Notes: generated from the letters alone by a model not told the origin. A DNA stretch of 64,000 bases from Pseudomonas fluorescens (GCF_001648775.1 NZ_LVEJ01000004.1:1-64000); one strand, 5' to 3'. Counted from the stretch's first letter, positions 52,795 through 63,923 are shown. A program made the numbers and translations.

Positions 52795-52971
52795 CCCTCA
52801 CCCCAGCCCTCTCCCGGAGGGAGAGGGGGCCGACCGAGGTGTTTTGCGTCATACATCGACCTGAAAAATCTTGGCGATTATGGATTCAGCACAGCCCTTT
52901 CAGGTCGGCGTTACCCTCAAGCACCCCCCAATCGGTCCCCTCTCCCTCTGGGAGAGGGTTAGGGTGAGGGG
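52795..52971. repeat. MITE-like element, full copy C
   Basis: The 177-base element has terminal repeats CCCTCACCCCAGCCCTCTCC and GGGAGAGGGTTAGGGTGAGG and inner arms TCGACCTGAAA / TTTCAGGTCGG. It lies between the pirin gene and the convergent dienelactone hydrolase gene, and matches copy A closely over most of its length. Confidence 0.85.
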
Positions 52972-53004
52972 CTTTTGGCTCTTCAGGCTTTTGATTTTCA
53001 GGCT

Positions 53005-53733
53005 TCAGCTCTTAAACACTTCATCCAGCAAATCATGCATCGACTTGAACGCGCGCTTGGCGGTTTTCTCGTCGTACATCATTTTGCCCGGCACATTGGC
53101 ATGCGGATCAGTAAACGAGTGCACTGCACCGCCATAGCTCAGCAACTGCCAATCGACCTTCGCCGCATTCATCTCGTCTTCGAACGCTGGCAACTGCTCT
53201 TTCGGCACCAACGGATCGGAAGCACCGTGCAACACTAGCACCGAGCCCTTGATGTTCTGCGCATCGGCCGGGTTCGGCGAATCCAGCGTGCCGTGGAACG
53301 ACACCGCCGCCTTCACCGGCGCGCCAGTACGCGCCAGGTCCAGCGCACAGCAACCGCCGAAACAGAACCCAAACACTGCCAGCTTCGACGTATCGACTGC
53401 GGCTTCGCCCTGCTTCTGCAACTGCTCGAACGCCGCCTGCATACGCGTACGCAGCAGTGCGCGGTCATTCTTCAGCGGCATCATCGCCGCGCCGGCCTGA
53501 TCAGCGTTCTGCGGACGCACAGCCTGACCGTAAACGTCAGCAATCAACACCACGTAACCCTTGGCCGCCACCGATTTGGCGATCTCTTCGGCACCGGCAC
53601 TGACGCCCATCCAGTTCGGCGCCATCAACAAACCCGGAAGTGCACCCTTGTGCTCGGCGTCGAACGCCAGACGACCTTCATAAGGTTGGCCGTCAATCTG
53701 ATAGACCACGGAACGTACAGTGACTTGGCTCAT
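53005..53733 (-). CDS. Dienelactone hydrolase-family protein
   Basis: 242 residues from ATG 53733 (AGGAG upstream). Alpha/beta-hydrolase with the Cys-Asp-His triad of dienelactone hydrolases: the nucleophile in KLAVFGFCFGGCCALDLA, the Asp in VLHGASDPLVPKEQ and the His in LSYGGAVHSFTDP. The N-terminal YQIDGQPYEGRLAFD region is typical. In aromatic degraders these open dienelactones; in this housekeeping setting the physiological substrate is unclear. It lies just downstream of htpG on the same strand, after a terminator. Confidence 0.93.
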   Translation of the reverse strand: MSQVTVRSVVYQIDGQPYEGRLAFDAEHKGALPGLLMAPNWMGVSAGAEEIAKSVAAKGYVVLIADVYGQAVRPQNADQAGAAMMPLKNDRALLRTRMQAAFEQLQKQGEAAVDTSKLAVFGFCFGGCCALDLARTGAPVKAAVSFHGTLDSPNPADAQNIKGSVLVLHGASDPLVPKEQLPAFEDEMNAAKVDWQLLSYGGAVHSFTDPHANVPGKMMYDEKTAKRAFKSMHDLLDEVFKS

Positions 53734-53765
53734 TTCTGACTCCTGATTTGTTAAACACCAGAATG

Positions 53766-53790
53766 AAAAAACCCGCCGAAGCGGGTTTTT
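53766..53790 (-). terminator. htpG terminator
   Basis: AAAACCCGC / GCGGGTTTT with a CGAA tetraloop, followed by T residues on the minus strand. It is 12 bases past the htpG stop codon. Confidence 0.92.
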
Positions 53791-53801
53791 CTGCAACTTG
53801 G

Positions 53802-55706
53802 TTAAACCGACAGTTCAACCAGCAGCTTGTTCAGACGGCGCACATAGGCGGCCGGATCCTTCAAGCTGTCGCCGGCAGCCAAAGCTGCCTGATCGAAGAG
53901 GATGTGCGACATGTCGCCAAAACGCTCTTCGCTCTGCTCGCCATCGAGTTTCTCGATCAGCGGGTGGCTCGGGTTGAATTCGAAGATCGGCTTCGAGTCC
54001 GGCACTTTCTGCCCGCTGGCTTCGAGGATCTGACGCATTTGCAGACCCAGATCCTGTTCCCCGATGGCCAGGATGGCCGGCGAATCGGTCAGACGATGGG
54101 AGACGCGGACTTCAGCCACGGAATCGCCCAGTGCGGTTTTCAGACGTTCGACCAGACCTTCTTTGGACTTGGCGACTTCTTCTGCGGCTTTCTTGTCCTC
54201 TTCCGAGTCCAGATTGCCCAGATCGAGGTCACCGCGTGCCACGTCGACAAACGTCTTGCCGTCGAATTCGCTGAGGTAGCTCATCAGCCACTCATCGATG
54301 CGGTCGGTCAGCAGCAGCACTTCGATGCCTTTCTTGCGGAAGACTTCCAGGTGCGGGCTGTTCTTGACCTGCGCGTAGGTTTCGCCGGTGAGGTAGTAGA
54401 TCTTGTCCTGACCTTCCTTGGCGCGTGCCAGGTAGTCGGCCAGACCGACGATCTGCTCGCCGTCGTCGCCATTGGTCGATGCGAAACGCAGCAGACCGGC
54501 AATTTTCTCTTTGTTGGCGAAGTCTTCTGCCGGGCCTTCTTTCATGACCTGACCGAAGTTCTTCCAGAAACCTTTGTATTGCTCAGGCTCGTTTTTCGCC
54601 AGTTTTTCCAGCATGTCGAGCACGCGCTTGGTCAGCGCGGTTTTCATCGAATCGATGATCGGGTCTTTCTGCAGGATTTCACGCGACACGTTCAGCGACA
54701 GGTCGTTGGAATCGACCACGCCTTTGATGAAGCGCAGGTACAGCGGCAGGAACGACTCGGCCTGATCCATGACGAACACGCGTTGCACGTACAGCTTCAA
54801 GCCTTTCGGCGCTTCACGCTGGTACAGGTCGAACGGCGCGCGGGCCGGCACGTACAGCAGCGAGCTGTATTCGAGCTTGCCTTCGACTTTGTTGTGGCTC
54901 CAGGCCAGCGGGTTTTCAAAGTCGTGGGCGATGTGCTTGTAGAACTCCTGGTATTCCTCGTCCTTCACCTCAGTGCGCGGACGGGTCCACAGGGCGCTGG
55001 CGCGGTTGACGGTTTCCCACTCAACGGCCGGGGCCTCTTCGCCTTCGGCAGCAGCCGCTTCTTTCGGCAGCTCGATCGGCAAAGCGATGTGGTCGGAATA
55101 CTTCTTGATGATGTTGCGCAGACGCCAGCCATCAGCGAACTCGTCTTCTGCAGCCTTGAGGTGCAGGACGATACGGGTGCCGCGCTCTGGCTTGTCGATG
55201 GTGGCGACTTCGAACTCGCCCTCGCCTTTCGAAGACCAATGCACGCCTTCGCTGGCAGGGGTGCCGGCGCGACGGGAGTACACGTCAACCTGGTCAGCAA
55301 CGATGAAGGCGGAGTAGAAGCCCACACCGAACTGGCCGATCAGGTGCGAATCTTTCTTCTGATCGCCCGAGAGATTCTTCATGAAATCGGCGGTACCGGA
55401 TTTGGCGATGGTCCCCAGGTGGGTGATCACATCGTCACGGTTCATGCCGATACCGTTGTCTTCGAGGGTGACGGTCTTGGCGTCCTTGTCGAAGCTCACA
55501 CGGATTTTCAGGTCAGCGCCACCTTCGAGCAACTCTGGCTTGGCCAGGGCTTCGAAGCGCAGCTTGTCGACAGCGTCAGAGGCGTTCGAGATCAATTCGC
55601 GAAGGAAAATTTCCTTGTTGGAATACAGCGAATGGATCATGAGGTGCAGCAGCTGCTTTACCTCGGTCTGGAAGCCCAGGGTTTCCTTTTGAGTTTCCAC
55701 ACTCAT
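53802..55706 (-). CDS. htpG: HtpG, Hsp90-family chaperone
   Basis: 634 residues from ATG 55706 ([20 protein letters not shown]); ATG 55712 is an in-frame alternative. The GHKL ATPase domain shows [31 protein letters not shown] and [15 protein letters not shown]. The middle domain has the [13 protein letters not shown] catalytic arginine loop. The C-terminal dimerisation domain ends with [10 protein letters not shown] and lacks the eukaryotic MEEVD tail, as expected. A cytoplasmic ATP-driven chaperone. Monocistronic with its own terminator. The heat-shock promoter is not obvious in the 80 bases upstream. Confidence 0.98.
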   Translation of the reverse strand: MSVETQKETLGFQTEVKQLLHLMIHSLYSNKEIFLRELISNASDAVDKLRFEALAKPELLEGGADLKIRVSFDKDAKTVTLEDNGIGMNRDDVITHLGTIAKSGTADFMKNLSGDQKKDSHLIGQFGVGFYSAFIVADQVDVYSRRAGTPASEGVHWSSKGEGEFEVATIDKPERGTRIVLHLKAAEDEFADGWRLRNIIKKYSDHIALPIELPKEAAAAEGEEAPAVEWETVNRASALWTRPRTEVKDEEYQEFYKHIAHDFENPLAWSHNKVEGKLEYSSLLYVPARAPFDLYQREAPKGLKLYVQRVFVMDQAESFLPLYLRFIKGVVDSNDLSLNVSREILQKDPIIDSMKTALTKRVLDMLEKLAKNEPEQYKGFWKNFGQVMKEGPAEDFANKEKIAGLLRFASTNGDDGEQIVGLADYLARAKEGQDKIYYLTGETYAQVKNSPHLEVFRKKGIEVLLLTDRIDEWLMSYLSEFDGKTFVDVARGDLDLGNLDSEEDKKAAEEVAKSKEGLVERLKTALGDSVAEVRVSHRLTDSPAILAIGEQDLGLQMRQILEASGQKVPDSKPIFEFNPSHPLIEKLDGEQSEERFGDMSHILFDQAALAAGDSLKDPAAYVRRLNKLLVELSV

Positions 55707-55787
55707 GGTCATCAAACTCCAATCAGATGGCAGTGGCCGCGACCCAAATGGTCGGCGGCGGGTTGTCTTGTGAGTTTGGGGCGCTGT

Positions 55788-56240
55788 TCAGGATTTCAAG
55801 GGCTCATCGATTTTGAAGTGCGCACGCGCGGTGGCAATCGGTTCGCTTTCGGTACTTTGCCAGGCAGTGATCGCGACGTTGGCGACGCGCCGGCCCTGGC
55901 GGCAGACCTGACACTTGGCCCAGGTATCGCGGAACTGCCCGGCGCGCAGGTAATCGAGAGAGAAGTCGATGATCTTCGGCACCCCCGGTGCACCGGTGAA
56001 GATCAACAGATGCAGGGCCGCTGCCAGCTCCATGAAGCCGGCAATCACTCCGCCATGAATCGCCGGCAATAAAGGGTTACCAATGTTGTCTTTGTTCGCC
56101 GGCAGCTTGAACAGCAGTTCATCGCCGACTCGCGAACACTCGATGCCAATCAGCCCGGCGTAGGGGATCAACTGCAGCAGCGGCGCGTAATCGCCCTGCG
56201 CGTGCGCCTTGAGCAATTGCTGTTTGAGGTCATCGCTCAT
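55788..56240 (-). CDS. PaaI-type hotdog thioesterase (second of a pair)
   Basis: 150 residues. The hotdog-fold signature is IGNPLLPAIHGGVIAGFMELAAALHLL, with the HGG loop and the acidic residue on the following helix used by PaaI/4HBT thioesterases. Strands IDFSLDYLRAGQF and CQVCRQGRRVANVAITAW follow. It probably hydrolyses a CoA thioester; the acyl group is unknown. The start overlaps the preceding thioesterase stop (ATGA), so both are made together and may form a heteromer. Confidence 0.92.
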   Translation of the reverse strand: MSDDLKQQLLKAHAQGDYAPLLQLIPYAGLIGIECSRVGDELLFKLPANKDNIGNPLLPAIHGGVIAGFMELAAALHLLIFTGAPGVPKIIDFSLDYLRAGQFRDTWAKCQVCRQGRRVANVAITAWQSTESEPIATARAHFKIDEPLKS

Positions 56241-56713
56241 TGCCCTTCTCCCTTGATTGCGCCGCCGAAACCTTTGGTGCCTTTAAGGCCTTTGCCCATG
56301 CGCATGAACGTACCGACCACATGGGCGATCGGCTGCTCGGGATCATCCTGATAAGCAAAACCGCGGGCGAAGATCACGTCCGTGGTCACTCGGTAGCACT
56401 GAGCGAAGCCGTAGACGTCTTTGTCAGGTTCGGCGGCGTGCATGTAGTCGATGCGCAGATCGAGGGTCGGACACACTTCGAATTCCGGCAAAACGCACAG
56501 GGTCGACATCCCGCAGGCCGTGTCCATCAGCGAAGTAATTGCACCACCGTGGATGACGCCGGTCTGCGGGTTACCAACGATTTTCTGGCTATACGGAAGG
56601 ATCACGGTGAGCCCTTCGCTGGAGGCGCTGTGCACCGTTAAACCAAGGACCTGACAGTGGCGCAACGCTGATAGAAAGCGCGTCGCGCGCTCAAAAACGG
56701 GGTTTTCGGCCAT
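56237..56713 (-). CDS. PaaI-type hotdog thioesterase (first of a pair)
   Basis: 158 residues from ATG 56713 (MAENPVFERATRFLSALRHC); an upstream ATG gives a longer but unlikely start. The hotdog core is VGNPQTGVIHGGAITSLMDTACGMSTL with the HGG and Asp expected for a PaaI-like acyl-CoA thioesterase, then PTLDLRIDYMHAAEP and VIFARGFAYQ. It shares layout but little sequence with the downstream gene. The C-terminal tail (KGLKGTKGFGGAIKGEGQ) is Gly/Lys-rich and flexible. Confidence 0.92.
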   Translation of the reverse strand: MAENPVFERATRFLSALRHCQVLGLTVHSASSEGLTVILPYSQKIVGNPQTGVIHGGAITSLMDTACGMSTLCVLPEFEVCPTLDLRIDYMHAAEPDKDVYGFAQCYRVTTDVIFARGFAYQDDPEQPIAHVVGTFMRMGKGLKGTKGFGGAIKGEGQ

Positions 56714-56871
56714 TTGATAATTACTCTCGTTAGAGCCCTTTGCCAGTAGTAAGGAATACAGCAAAAGTTCCGCTTAAAAACAAACTTATATATCTGAAAG
56801 AAATGAGGAACTTAACCCTCAGCGCCAAGCTCTTAAGGCCAGTAGTTATTTTCCATAAGGAGAAACACCCC

Positions 56872-57108
56872 ATGCGTAAGACTTTAGCTATTGCCTTGAT
56901 GTTGACCGCTTCCCTCGGTCTCGCTGCCTGCGATAAAAAATCCGAGGACAAAGCTCAAGATGCCAACCAACATGCTGAACAAGCTCAGCAAGACATGAAC
57001 AAAGCTCAGGATAAAGTGAACGACGCTGCGAAAGAAAACGCCGAAGCTGCCAAAGCTCAGGCTGAATCGAACGCCGCCGCGCAAGAAGAAGCTGCCAAGA
57101 AGCAATAA
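56872..57108 (+). CDS. Small lipoprotein with coiled-coil repeat
   Basis: 78 residues from ATG 56872 with AAGGAG 7 bases upstream. Signal MRKTLAIALMLTASLGLAAC gives lipobox LAAC. The mature part DKKSEDKAQDANQHAEQAQQ, then DMNKAQDKVNDAAKENAEAA, is almost entirely D/E/K/Q/A/N in helical heptads, similar in character to Lpp/OprI-like murein lipoproteins, but without the C-terminal Lys-Tyr-Arg ending. It could be a structural envelope lipoprotein or a peptidoglycan spacer. A strong terminator follows. High lysine and glutamine suggest high expression. Confidence 0.88.
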   Translation: MRKTLAIALMLTASLGLAACDKKSEDKAQDANQHAEQAQQDMNKAQDKVNDAAKENAEAAKAQAESNAAAQEEAAKKQ

Positions 57109-57130
57109 TTCGCTTTTTGCTGCAGAAAAA

Positions 57131-57157
57131 AGAAAACCCGCCAAGTGCGGGTTTTCT
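57131..57157 (+). terminator. Rho-independent terminator of the lipoprotein gene
   Basis: AGAAAACCCGC / GCGGGTTTTCT with a CAAGT loop, then TTT. It lies 22 bases after the stop codon and may act in both directions. Confidence 0.93.
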
Positions 57158-57186
57158 TTTGCCTGTCATTTAGCGTCACGCCTGAA

Positions 57187-57588
57187 TTAGAGCAAGACAG
57201 TTCTAAAAGTCGGACTAATCATCAGCAACAGCGAACACACTAAGCCAACTAGCCAGACCAGACTGCGCAGCTTGGGCAAATCGGCCAGGTAGAACCATAA
57301 GTAGAGGATCCGCGCGATCACAAAAATGATCGCCAATGTATCGATCAACCAGCCTGCTGTTTGGGTGGTGTGCGCCATCAACACGCCCACGGCAAATAAT
57401 ATGAACGCTTCGATGCTGTTCTGATGCGCTGCCAGCGCCCGTGCGCCGTAGCCGGTCAGTTGCGCCTGTTGCTGGCGCGGCAGGTGATTGTTGTAACCAC
57501 CCTGCTCTTTCATCGCCTTGCCGACCGGCATACGCGCGATGTAGATCAACAATGCACTGATAAACACACACCAGAACGGAATACTCAT
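57187..57588 (-). CDS. MAPEG-family membrane protein
   Basis: 133 residues from ATG 57588, which overlaps the TGA of the upstream gene (TGATG). Four transmembrane helices are visible. Family landmarks are the N-terminal helix FWCVFISALLIYIARM, then LTGYGARALAAHQNSIEAFILFAVGVLMAH (the conserved R..A.QN.xE motif of MAPEG proteins), TLAIIFVIARILYLWFYLADLPKLRSLVW, and a final hydrophobic helix. MAPEG members conjugate or isomerise lipophilic electrophiles with glutathione; bacterial representatives are little studied. Co-translated with the DUF599 gene. Confidence 0.9.
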   Translation of the reverse strand: MSIPFWCVFISALLIYIARMPVGKAMKEQGGYNNHLPRQQQAQLTGYGARALAAHQNSIEAFILFAVGVLMAHTTQTAGWLIDTLAIIFVIARILYLWFYLADLPKLRSLVWLVGLVCSLLLMISPTFRTVLL

Positions 57589-58325
57589 CAAGCAGCCTCT
57601 TTGTTCGCCTCAGGGATCGGCGCCTCTGTAGGGGTATAGACCATTACATCGAGAACGTCGGAATGAAACTCGCGTCGATACAGAACCAATACCACGCCGG
57701 CGCTCATCAACATGAACAGCCACGGGCTGACGAACCACGCCAGCATGGTCATGCCGAAGTAATAGGAGCGCAAACCGAAGTTGAACTGGTTGGCCGCCAT
57801 CGATATCACCCGCGCCGCCCGTGCAGCGAACGCCTTGCGCTCCTGTTCGGAGACATGGCGCTCACCGATCATCGGCGCCGAACCGACCAGCACCGCCGCG
57901 AAGTTGTACTGGCGCATGCACCAACTGAAAGTGAAGAACGCGTAGACGAACACCATCGCCAGGCAAAGCAGCTTGATCTCCGACATGCCCTGCGAGGCTT
58001 GTTGCACCATCGGAATGTCTGCCAGCAACGACACCGCCCGCTCCGATGCGCCGAGCACAGTGAGAATGCCAGCAAGGATGATCAGCGTGCTGGAGGCGAA
58101 GAACGAAGCGTTGCGCTCCAGGTTGCCGATCACACTGGCGTCGGCGATGCGGTTATCACGCAGCAGCATGCGGCGCATCCAGTCTTCGCGGTACAGGTGC
58201 AGCACGCTGGCCAGGCACGCGGTATCGCGGCCCTTCCAGGAGGCATAACGGGTATAACCGCCCCAGCAGATGACAAACCAGATGGCGGCGAGCAGGTGGA
58301 TCAGATTGGCTTGGATGAACGACAT
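57588..58325 (-). CDS. DUF599 membrane protein
   Basis: 245 residues with about four to five transmembrane helices (LIHLLAAIWFVICWGGYTRY, then SSTLIILAGILTVLGA, LLCLAMVFVYAFFTFSWCMRQ, and LAWFVSPWLFMLMSAGVVLVL). The RYASWKGRD..CLASVLHLYREDWMRRMLLRDNRIADASVIGNLERNASFFAS segment is the DUF599 signature. Function unknown. Placed before a MAPEG gene with stop/start overlap, so the two products are likely linked. Confidence 0.9.
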   Translation of the reverse strand: MSFIQANLIHLLAAIWFVICWGGYTRYASWKGRDTACLASVLHLYREDWMRRMLLRDNRIADASVIGNLERNASFFASSTLIILAGILTVLGASERAVSLLADIPMVQQASQGMSEIKLLCLAMVFVYAFFTFSWCMRQYNFAAVLVGSAPMIGERHVSEQERKAFAARAARVISMAANQFNFGLRSYYFGMTMLAWFVSPWLFMLMSAGVVLVLYRREFHSDVLDVMVYTPTEAPIPEANKEAA

Positions 58326-58354
58326 GCAATTCCTTGTGGAGTATGGATGCTACC

Positions 58355-58445
58355 TGTGGGAGCGAGCCTGCTCGCGAAAGCGGCGTATCACGCAACATTG
58401 ATGGCGGCTGACACAACGCTTTCGCGAGCAGGCTCGCTCCCACAT
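58355..58445. repeat. REPIN
   Basis: TGTGGGAGCGAGCCTGCTCG faces CGCTTTCGCGAGCAGGCTCG (to CTCCCACA) across ~37 bases. It lies upstream of the DUF599 gene, between it and the brnQ terminator. Confidence 0.9.
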
Positions 58446-58507
58446 TAGGACTTCGGCAACCCTTCGACGTTAGCGTAAGGAAAAAGACACTGCCTGACGC
58501 GCATAAA

Positions 58508-58539
58508 AAATGCCCCGTATCGATTGATACGGGGCATTT
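58508..58539 (-). terminator. brnQ terminator
   Basis: AAATGCCCCGTATC / GATACGGGGCATTT is a perfect 14-bp stem with a GATT loop; TTTTTT follows on the minus strand. It lies 44 bases past the brnQ stop. Confidence 0.92.
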
Positions 58540-58582
58540 CTGTTTAAGCGTTGAAGACCCGCTTTTGGCGGATCAGGCAACG

Positions 58583-59896
58583 TCAGGCAACGGCTTCGCT
58601 GCGTTTGCCCAGCAAGCGATCGCAAACCACTGCAACCACCAGGGTCATCACACATGGCACCAGCCACGCCAGGCCCTGCTCGCTCAGCGGCAGGTGCGAC
58701 AGCTGTGTCGGCATCCAGTCAGCCAGACCAGCGCCTTTCAGCGCGTCGATGCTGCCGAACACGAAAGACACCAGCATCACCGGGCCGAGGATGCGCCCAT
58801 GTTCATGCCAGAAGTCTTTGCAGAAGCTCAGCGCCACCAGCACGATGCATGGCGGGTAAATCGCTGTCAGCACCGGAATCGAGAACGCGATCAGCTTGGT
58901 CAGGCCCAGGTTGGACACCAGCAGCGAGAACGCCGCCAGGATGATCACCAGCGTCTTGTACGACAGCGGCAGAACACGACTGAAATACTCGGCGCAGGCA
59001 CAAGTCAGACCCACCGCCGTTACCAGGCAGGCCAGCGAGATCAGCACGGCGAGGAAGCCGCTGCCCAGCGAACCGAAGGTATGCTGTACGTAAGCGTGCA
59101 GTACCGCCGCGCCATTGGTCGCGCCCACTGCCACTTCGTGGCTGCCGGAACCGAGACGGAACAGGCTGATATACACCAGCGCCAGACCGACGCCGGCGAT
59201 CAAGCCAGCGATGATCGCGTAACGGGTGATCAGCTTCGGCGACTCGACGCCACGGGAGCGGATCGCGTTAACGATGACGATGCCGAACACCAGTGCACCC
59301 AGGGTATCCATGGTCAGGTAACCATTGATGAAGCCTTGGGAGAATGGCGCGGCGACGTACTCTGGCGTGCCGTGGCCGATGTCACCCGCCGGCAAGGCGA
59401 ATGCAGCGATACCCAGCACCGCCAGCGCGATGATCTTCAACGGCGCGAGAAAACGGCCAACCGTGTCCAGCAAACGCCCAGGGTAGAGCGAGATGAAGAA
59501 CACCAGCAGGAAGTACACCGAGCTGTAGAGGAACAGCGCCAGCGGGCTTTCGCCGGTCAGCGGCGCCAAGCCTACTTCAAAGGATACGGTCGCGGTACGC
59601 GGGGTGGCGAACAACGGGCCGACTGCCAGGTAGCAAGCAGCCGCGAGAATGCCGCCAGCGATCTTGCCGATCGGGCTGCTCAGCGCATCCATCGCCCCAC
59701 CGACCTTGGCCAGTGCAACGACAGTGATCACCGGCAAACCGACTGCGGTGATCAGGAAGCCCAGCGCGGCCATCCAGACGTGAGGTCCGGCCTGCAAGCC
59801 AACGATAGGCGGGAAGATAATGTTGCCAGCCCCAACGAACAGGGCAAATGTCATAAAGCCAAGTGCCAGGATGTCCTGACCTTTCAAAACTTTCAT
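58583..59896 (-). CDS. brnQ: Branched-chain amino acid:cation symporter
   Basis: 437 residues with twelve helices. The LIV-II/BrnQ family opening [30 protein letters not shown] is unmistakable, followed by [16 protein letters not shown] and [21 protein letters not shown]. It couples leucine, isoleucine and valine uptake to sodium or protons (called braB in P. aeruginosa). It sits next to sucD in the same strand order as in other pseudomonads. The Shine-Dalgarno is weak (AGGTAATA-like on the minus strand is lacking), so translation may be modest. Confidence 0.96.
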   Translation of the reverse strand: MKVLKGQDILALGFMTFALFVGAGNIIFPPIVGLQAGPHVWMAALGFLITAVGLPVITVVALAKVGGAMDALSSPIGKIAGGILAAACYLAVGPLFATPRTATVSFEVGLAPLTGESPLALFLYSSVYFLLVFFISLYPGRLLDTVGRFLAPLKIIALAVLGIAAFALPAGDIGHGTPEYVAAPFSQGFINGYLTMDTLGALVFGIVIVNAIRSRGVESPKLITRYAIIAGLIAGVGLALVYISLFRLGSGSHEVAVGATNGAAVLHAYVQHTFGSLGSGFLAVLISLACLVTAVGLTCACAEYFSRVLPLSYKTLVIILAAFSLLVSNLGLTKLIAFSIPVLTAIYPPCIVLVALSFCKDFWHEHGRILGPVMLVSFVFGSIDALKGAGLADWMPTQLSHLPLSEQGLAWLVPCVMTLVVAVVCDRLLGKRSEAVA

Positions 59897-60087
59897 TAAG
59901 GTAATACCACACTACTGAATCGGAATTTAGAGGGGGATTGCCCTGTGTAATTAGGGAAATGCTGTCGATCCGTATGGGACTGACCCTTAAAGCGCGTTGC
60001 ATGCCTTGTGGGCGGCAGACGCAAAAATGGCTGCTAGCCTAACGAATTTGCTTTGCAAACGCACTGTTAGAGGGCGAACTATCCGAT

Positions 60088-60113
60088 ACGCGACGTTTCT
60101 GTGTCGCGTTTTT
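60088..60113 (+). terminator. Plus-strand terminator with no upstream gene
   Basis: ACGCGAC (60088-60094) and GTCGCGT (60103-60109) pair around GTTTCTGT and run into TTTT on the plus strand only. No plus-strand gene lies before it back to the brnQ start at 59896. It may end a small RNA encoded in the ~190 bases between brnQ and this point. The rest of the gap 59897-60215 shows no other feature except the sucD hairpin. Confidence 0.6.
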
Positions 60114-60160
60114 GCATGTAATTGGGGGCAAGTCTATAAATAAGCGAATGCCAGAAACGA

Positions 60161-60186
60161 CAAAGGCCACCCGAAGGTGGCCTTTG
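60161..60186 (-). terminator. Hairpin downstream of sucD
   Basis: CAAAGGCCACC / GGTGGCCTTTG with a CGAA loop forms an 11-bp stem 29 bases past the sucD stop. T-runs are modest on both sides. Confidence 0.8.
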
Positions 60187-60215
60187 TTTGGTGAAGCGTC
60201 AGCTAAGCGCGAGGC

Positions 60216-61097
60216 TTACTTGACAGCCCAACCCGTCAGCTCGGCCAGGGCCTTGCCGATGTCTGCCAGCGAACGCACGGTTTTAACGCCTGCGTCTTGC
60301 AGCGCAGCGAATTTCTCGTCTGCAGTGCCTTTGCCGCCAGAGATGATTGCGCCAGCATGGCCCATGCGCTTGCCCGGAGGAGCAGTTACACCAGCGATGT
60401 AGGAAACAACCGGCTTGGTCACGTGTGCCTTGATGTAGGCAGCCGCTTCTTCTTCAGCCGAACCGCCGATCTCGCCGATCATGACGATCGCTTCGGTCTT
60501 CGGGTCTTCCTGGAACAGCTTCAGGATGTCGATGAAGTTCGAACCCGGGATCGGGTCACCACCGATGCCGACGCAAGTCGACTGACCGAAACCGGCGTCA
60601 GTAGTCTGCTTGACAGCTTCGTAGGTCAGGGTGCCGGAACGCGAAACGATACCGACCTTGCCTGGCAAGTGAATGTGACCTGGCATGATGCCGATCTTGC
60701 ACTCGCCCGGAGTGATAACGCCTGGGCAGTTAGGGCCGATCAGGACTACACCCAGCTCGTCGCACTTAACTTTAGCGTCCAGCATGTCCAGGGTAGGAAT
60801 GCCTTCGGTGATGCAAACGATCAGCTTGATGCCGCCGAATGCCGCTTCCAGGATCGAATCTTTGCAGAAAGGAGCCGGAACGTAGATCACGGAAGCGGTA
60901 GCGCCAGTGGCTTCTACTGCGTCTTTAACGGTGTTGAACACTGGCAGACCCAGGTGCTCGGTGCCGCCTTTGCCAGGAGTAACGCCACCAACCATTTTGG
61001 TGCCGTATTCGATGGCTTGCTGGGTGTGGAAACTACCTTGCGAACCGGTAATACCCTGGCAGATAACTTTGGTGTCTTTATTGATCAGGACGCTCAT
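60216..61097 (-). CDS. sucD: Succinyl-CoA synthetase alpha subunit
   Basis: 293 residues. Its start shares a base with the sucC stop (TAATG). The CoA-binding Rossmann domain opens [28 protein letters not shown], with GGVTPGKGG and [20 protein letters not shown]. The phospho-histidine is in the segment near residue 246 ([24 protein letters not shown], His of MGHAGA). It forms the alpha2beta2 enzyme with SucC and converts succinyl-CoA to succinate with ATP formation in the TCA cycle. Confidence 0.98.
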   Translation of the reverse strand: MSVLINKDTKVICQGITGSQGSFHTQQAIEYGTKMVGGVTPGKGGTEHLGLPVFNTVKDAVEATGATASVIYVPAPFCKDSILEAAFGGIKLIVCITEGIPTLDMLDAKVKCDELGVVLIGPNCPGVITPGECKIGIMPGHIHLPGKVGIVSRSGTLTYEAVKQTTDAGFGQSTCVGIGGDPIPGSNFIDILKLFQEDPKTEAIVMIGEIGGSAEEEAAAYIKAHVTKPVVSYIAGVTAPPGKRMGHAGAIISGGKGTADEKFAALQDAGVKTVRSLADIGKALAELTGWAVK

Positions 61098-62263
61098 TAT
61101 TTGCCCTCCGCAGCTTTGACAACTTGTTGAGCAGCGTCGGTCAGGCTGGTAGCAGCGATGATGTTCAAACCGCTTTCTGCCAGTACTTTAGCGCCCAGCT
61201 CAGCGTTGTTGCCTTCAAGGCGAACAACAACCGGGATTTTCACGCCGACTTCTTTCACCGCGCCGATGATGCCTTCGGCAATCATGTCGCAGCGAACGAT
61301 GCCGCCGAAGATGTTGACCAGTACTGCAGCGACGTTGGTGTCGGACAGGATGATCTTGAACGCTTCAGTTACGCGTTCTTTGGTAGCGCCACCACCTACG
61401 TCGAGGAAGTTGGCTGGCTTGCCGCCATGCAGGTTGACGATGTCCATGGTGCCCATGGCCAGGCCAGCACCGTTGACCATGCAGCCGATGTTGCCTTCCA
61501 GTGCCACGTAGTTCAGTTCGAACTTGGCAGCGTGCGCTTCGCGCGGATCGTCTTGCGACGGATCGTGGAAAGTCTTCAGCTTAGGCTGACGGTACATGGC
61601 GTTGGCGTCGATGTTGATCTTGGCGTCCAGGCAGTGCAGATCGCCGTCAGCCTTGATCACCAGCGGGTTCACTTCCAGCAGAGCCAGGTCGTGATCCTTG
61701 AACAGCTTGGCCAGACCTACGAAGATCTTGGCGAACTGAGCAACCTGCTTGCCTTCCAGACCCAGCTGGAATGCCAGCTCGCGACCCTGGAATGGCTGAG
61801 CGCCAACCAGTGGATCGATAGTGGCCTTGAGAATTTTTTCAGGAGTGTCGTGAGCGATTTTCTCGATGTCCACGCCACCTTCGGTGGAAGCCATGAACAC
61901 GATGCGACGGCTCGAACGGTCAACGACAGCGCCCAGGTACAGCTCTTTAGCGATATCAGTGCACGATTCAACCAGGATCTTGGTGACTGGCTGGCCATTG
62001 GCGTCAGTCTGGTAAGTCACCAGACGCTTGCCCAGCCACTGCTGTGCGAAGGCTTTGGCGTCTTCTTTGCTGCGAACCAGCTTTACGCCGCCCGCTTTAC
62101 CGCGACCACCGGCGTGGACCTGGGCTTTGACAACCCACTCACTGCCGCCGATTTTGTCGCAAGCTTCTGCTGCTGCTTCCGGGGTGTCTACTGCGTAACC
62201 AGTGGAAACTGGCAGGCCGTATTCAGCGAACAGCTGCTTACCCTGATACTCGTGAAGATTCAT
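61097..62263 (-). CDS. sucC: Succinyl-CoA synthetase beta subunit
   Basis: 388 residues, ATP-grasp fold: [74 protein letters not shown], and [19 protein letters not shown]. All nucleotide and magnesium positions are present. It is transcribed with sucD and lies downstream of lpdG in the suc cluster. The 200-base gap to lpdG shows no terminator, so read-through from lpdG is likely. Confidence 0.98.
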   Translation of the reverse strand: MNLHEYQGKQLFAEYGLPVSTGYAVDTPEAAAEACDKIGGSEWVVKAQVHAGGRGKAGGVKLVRSKEDAKAFAQQWLGKRLVTYQTDANGQPVTKILVESCTDIAKELYLGAVVDRSSRRIVFMASTEGGVDIEKIAHDTPEKILKATIDPLVGAQPFQGRELAFQLGLEGKQVAQFAKIFVGLAKLFKDHDLALLEVNPLVIKADGDLHCLDAKINIDANAMYRQPKLKTFHDPSQDDPREAHAAKFELNYVALEGNIGCMVNGAGLAMGTMDIVNLHGGKPANFLDVGGGATKERVTEAFKIILSDTNVAAVLVNIFGGIVRCDMIAEGIIGAVKEVGVKIPVVVRLEGNNAELGAKVLAESGLNIIAATSLTDAAQQVVKAAEGK

Positions 62264-62462
62264 GCTTTTTACCGTCTTCGTTAGGTACTGCGCATTCGGC
62301 GCTGCGCTCGTTTGAGTGCCGCGCCACCTGTGACTGCTGCTTGCGTAGCCTTTCCGGATACCCGGTGCAGCTACGCAAGACTGCGTCCAGCGGACATTCC
62401 GCGGTGAGACTTGCTCGCAAGGCTCACGACGGGCCGTTACCGCCGTGGTTTCTTATTGTCTG

Positions 62463-63899
<1,437 letters not shown>

Positions 63900-63923
63900 T
63901 CAAAAAATCCTCTTTAGCAATAA

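Noticed and set aside
53748..56072. A 774-codon plus-strand frame opposite htpG
   Set aside because: It is the high-GC antisense shadow of htpG and the neighbouring thioesterase gene, with no ribosome-binding site or known domain; HtpG on the other strand is unambiguous.
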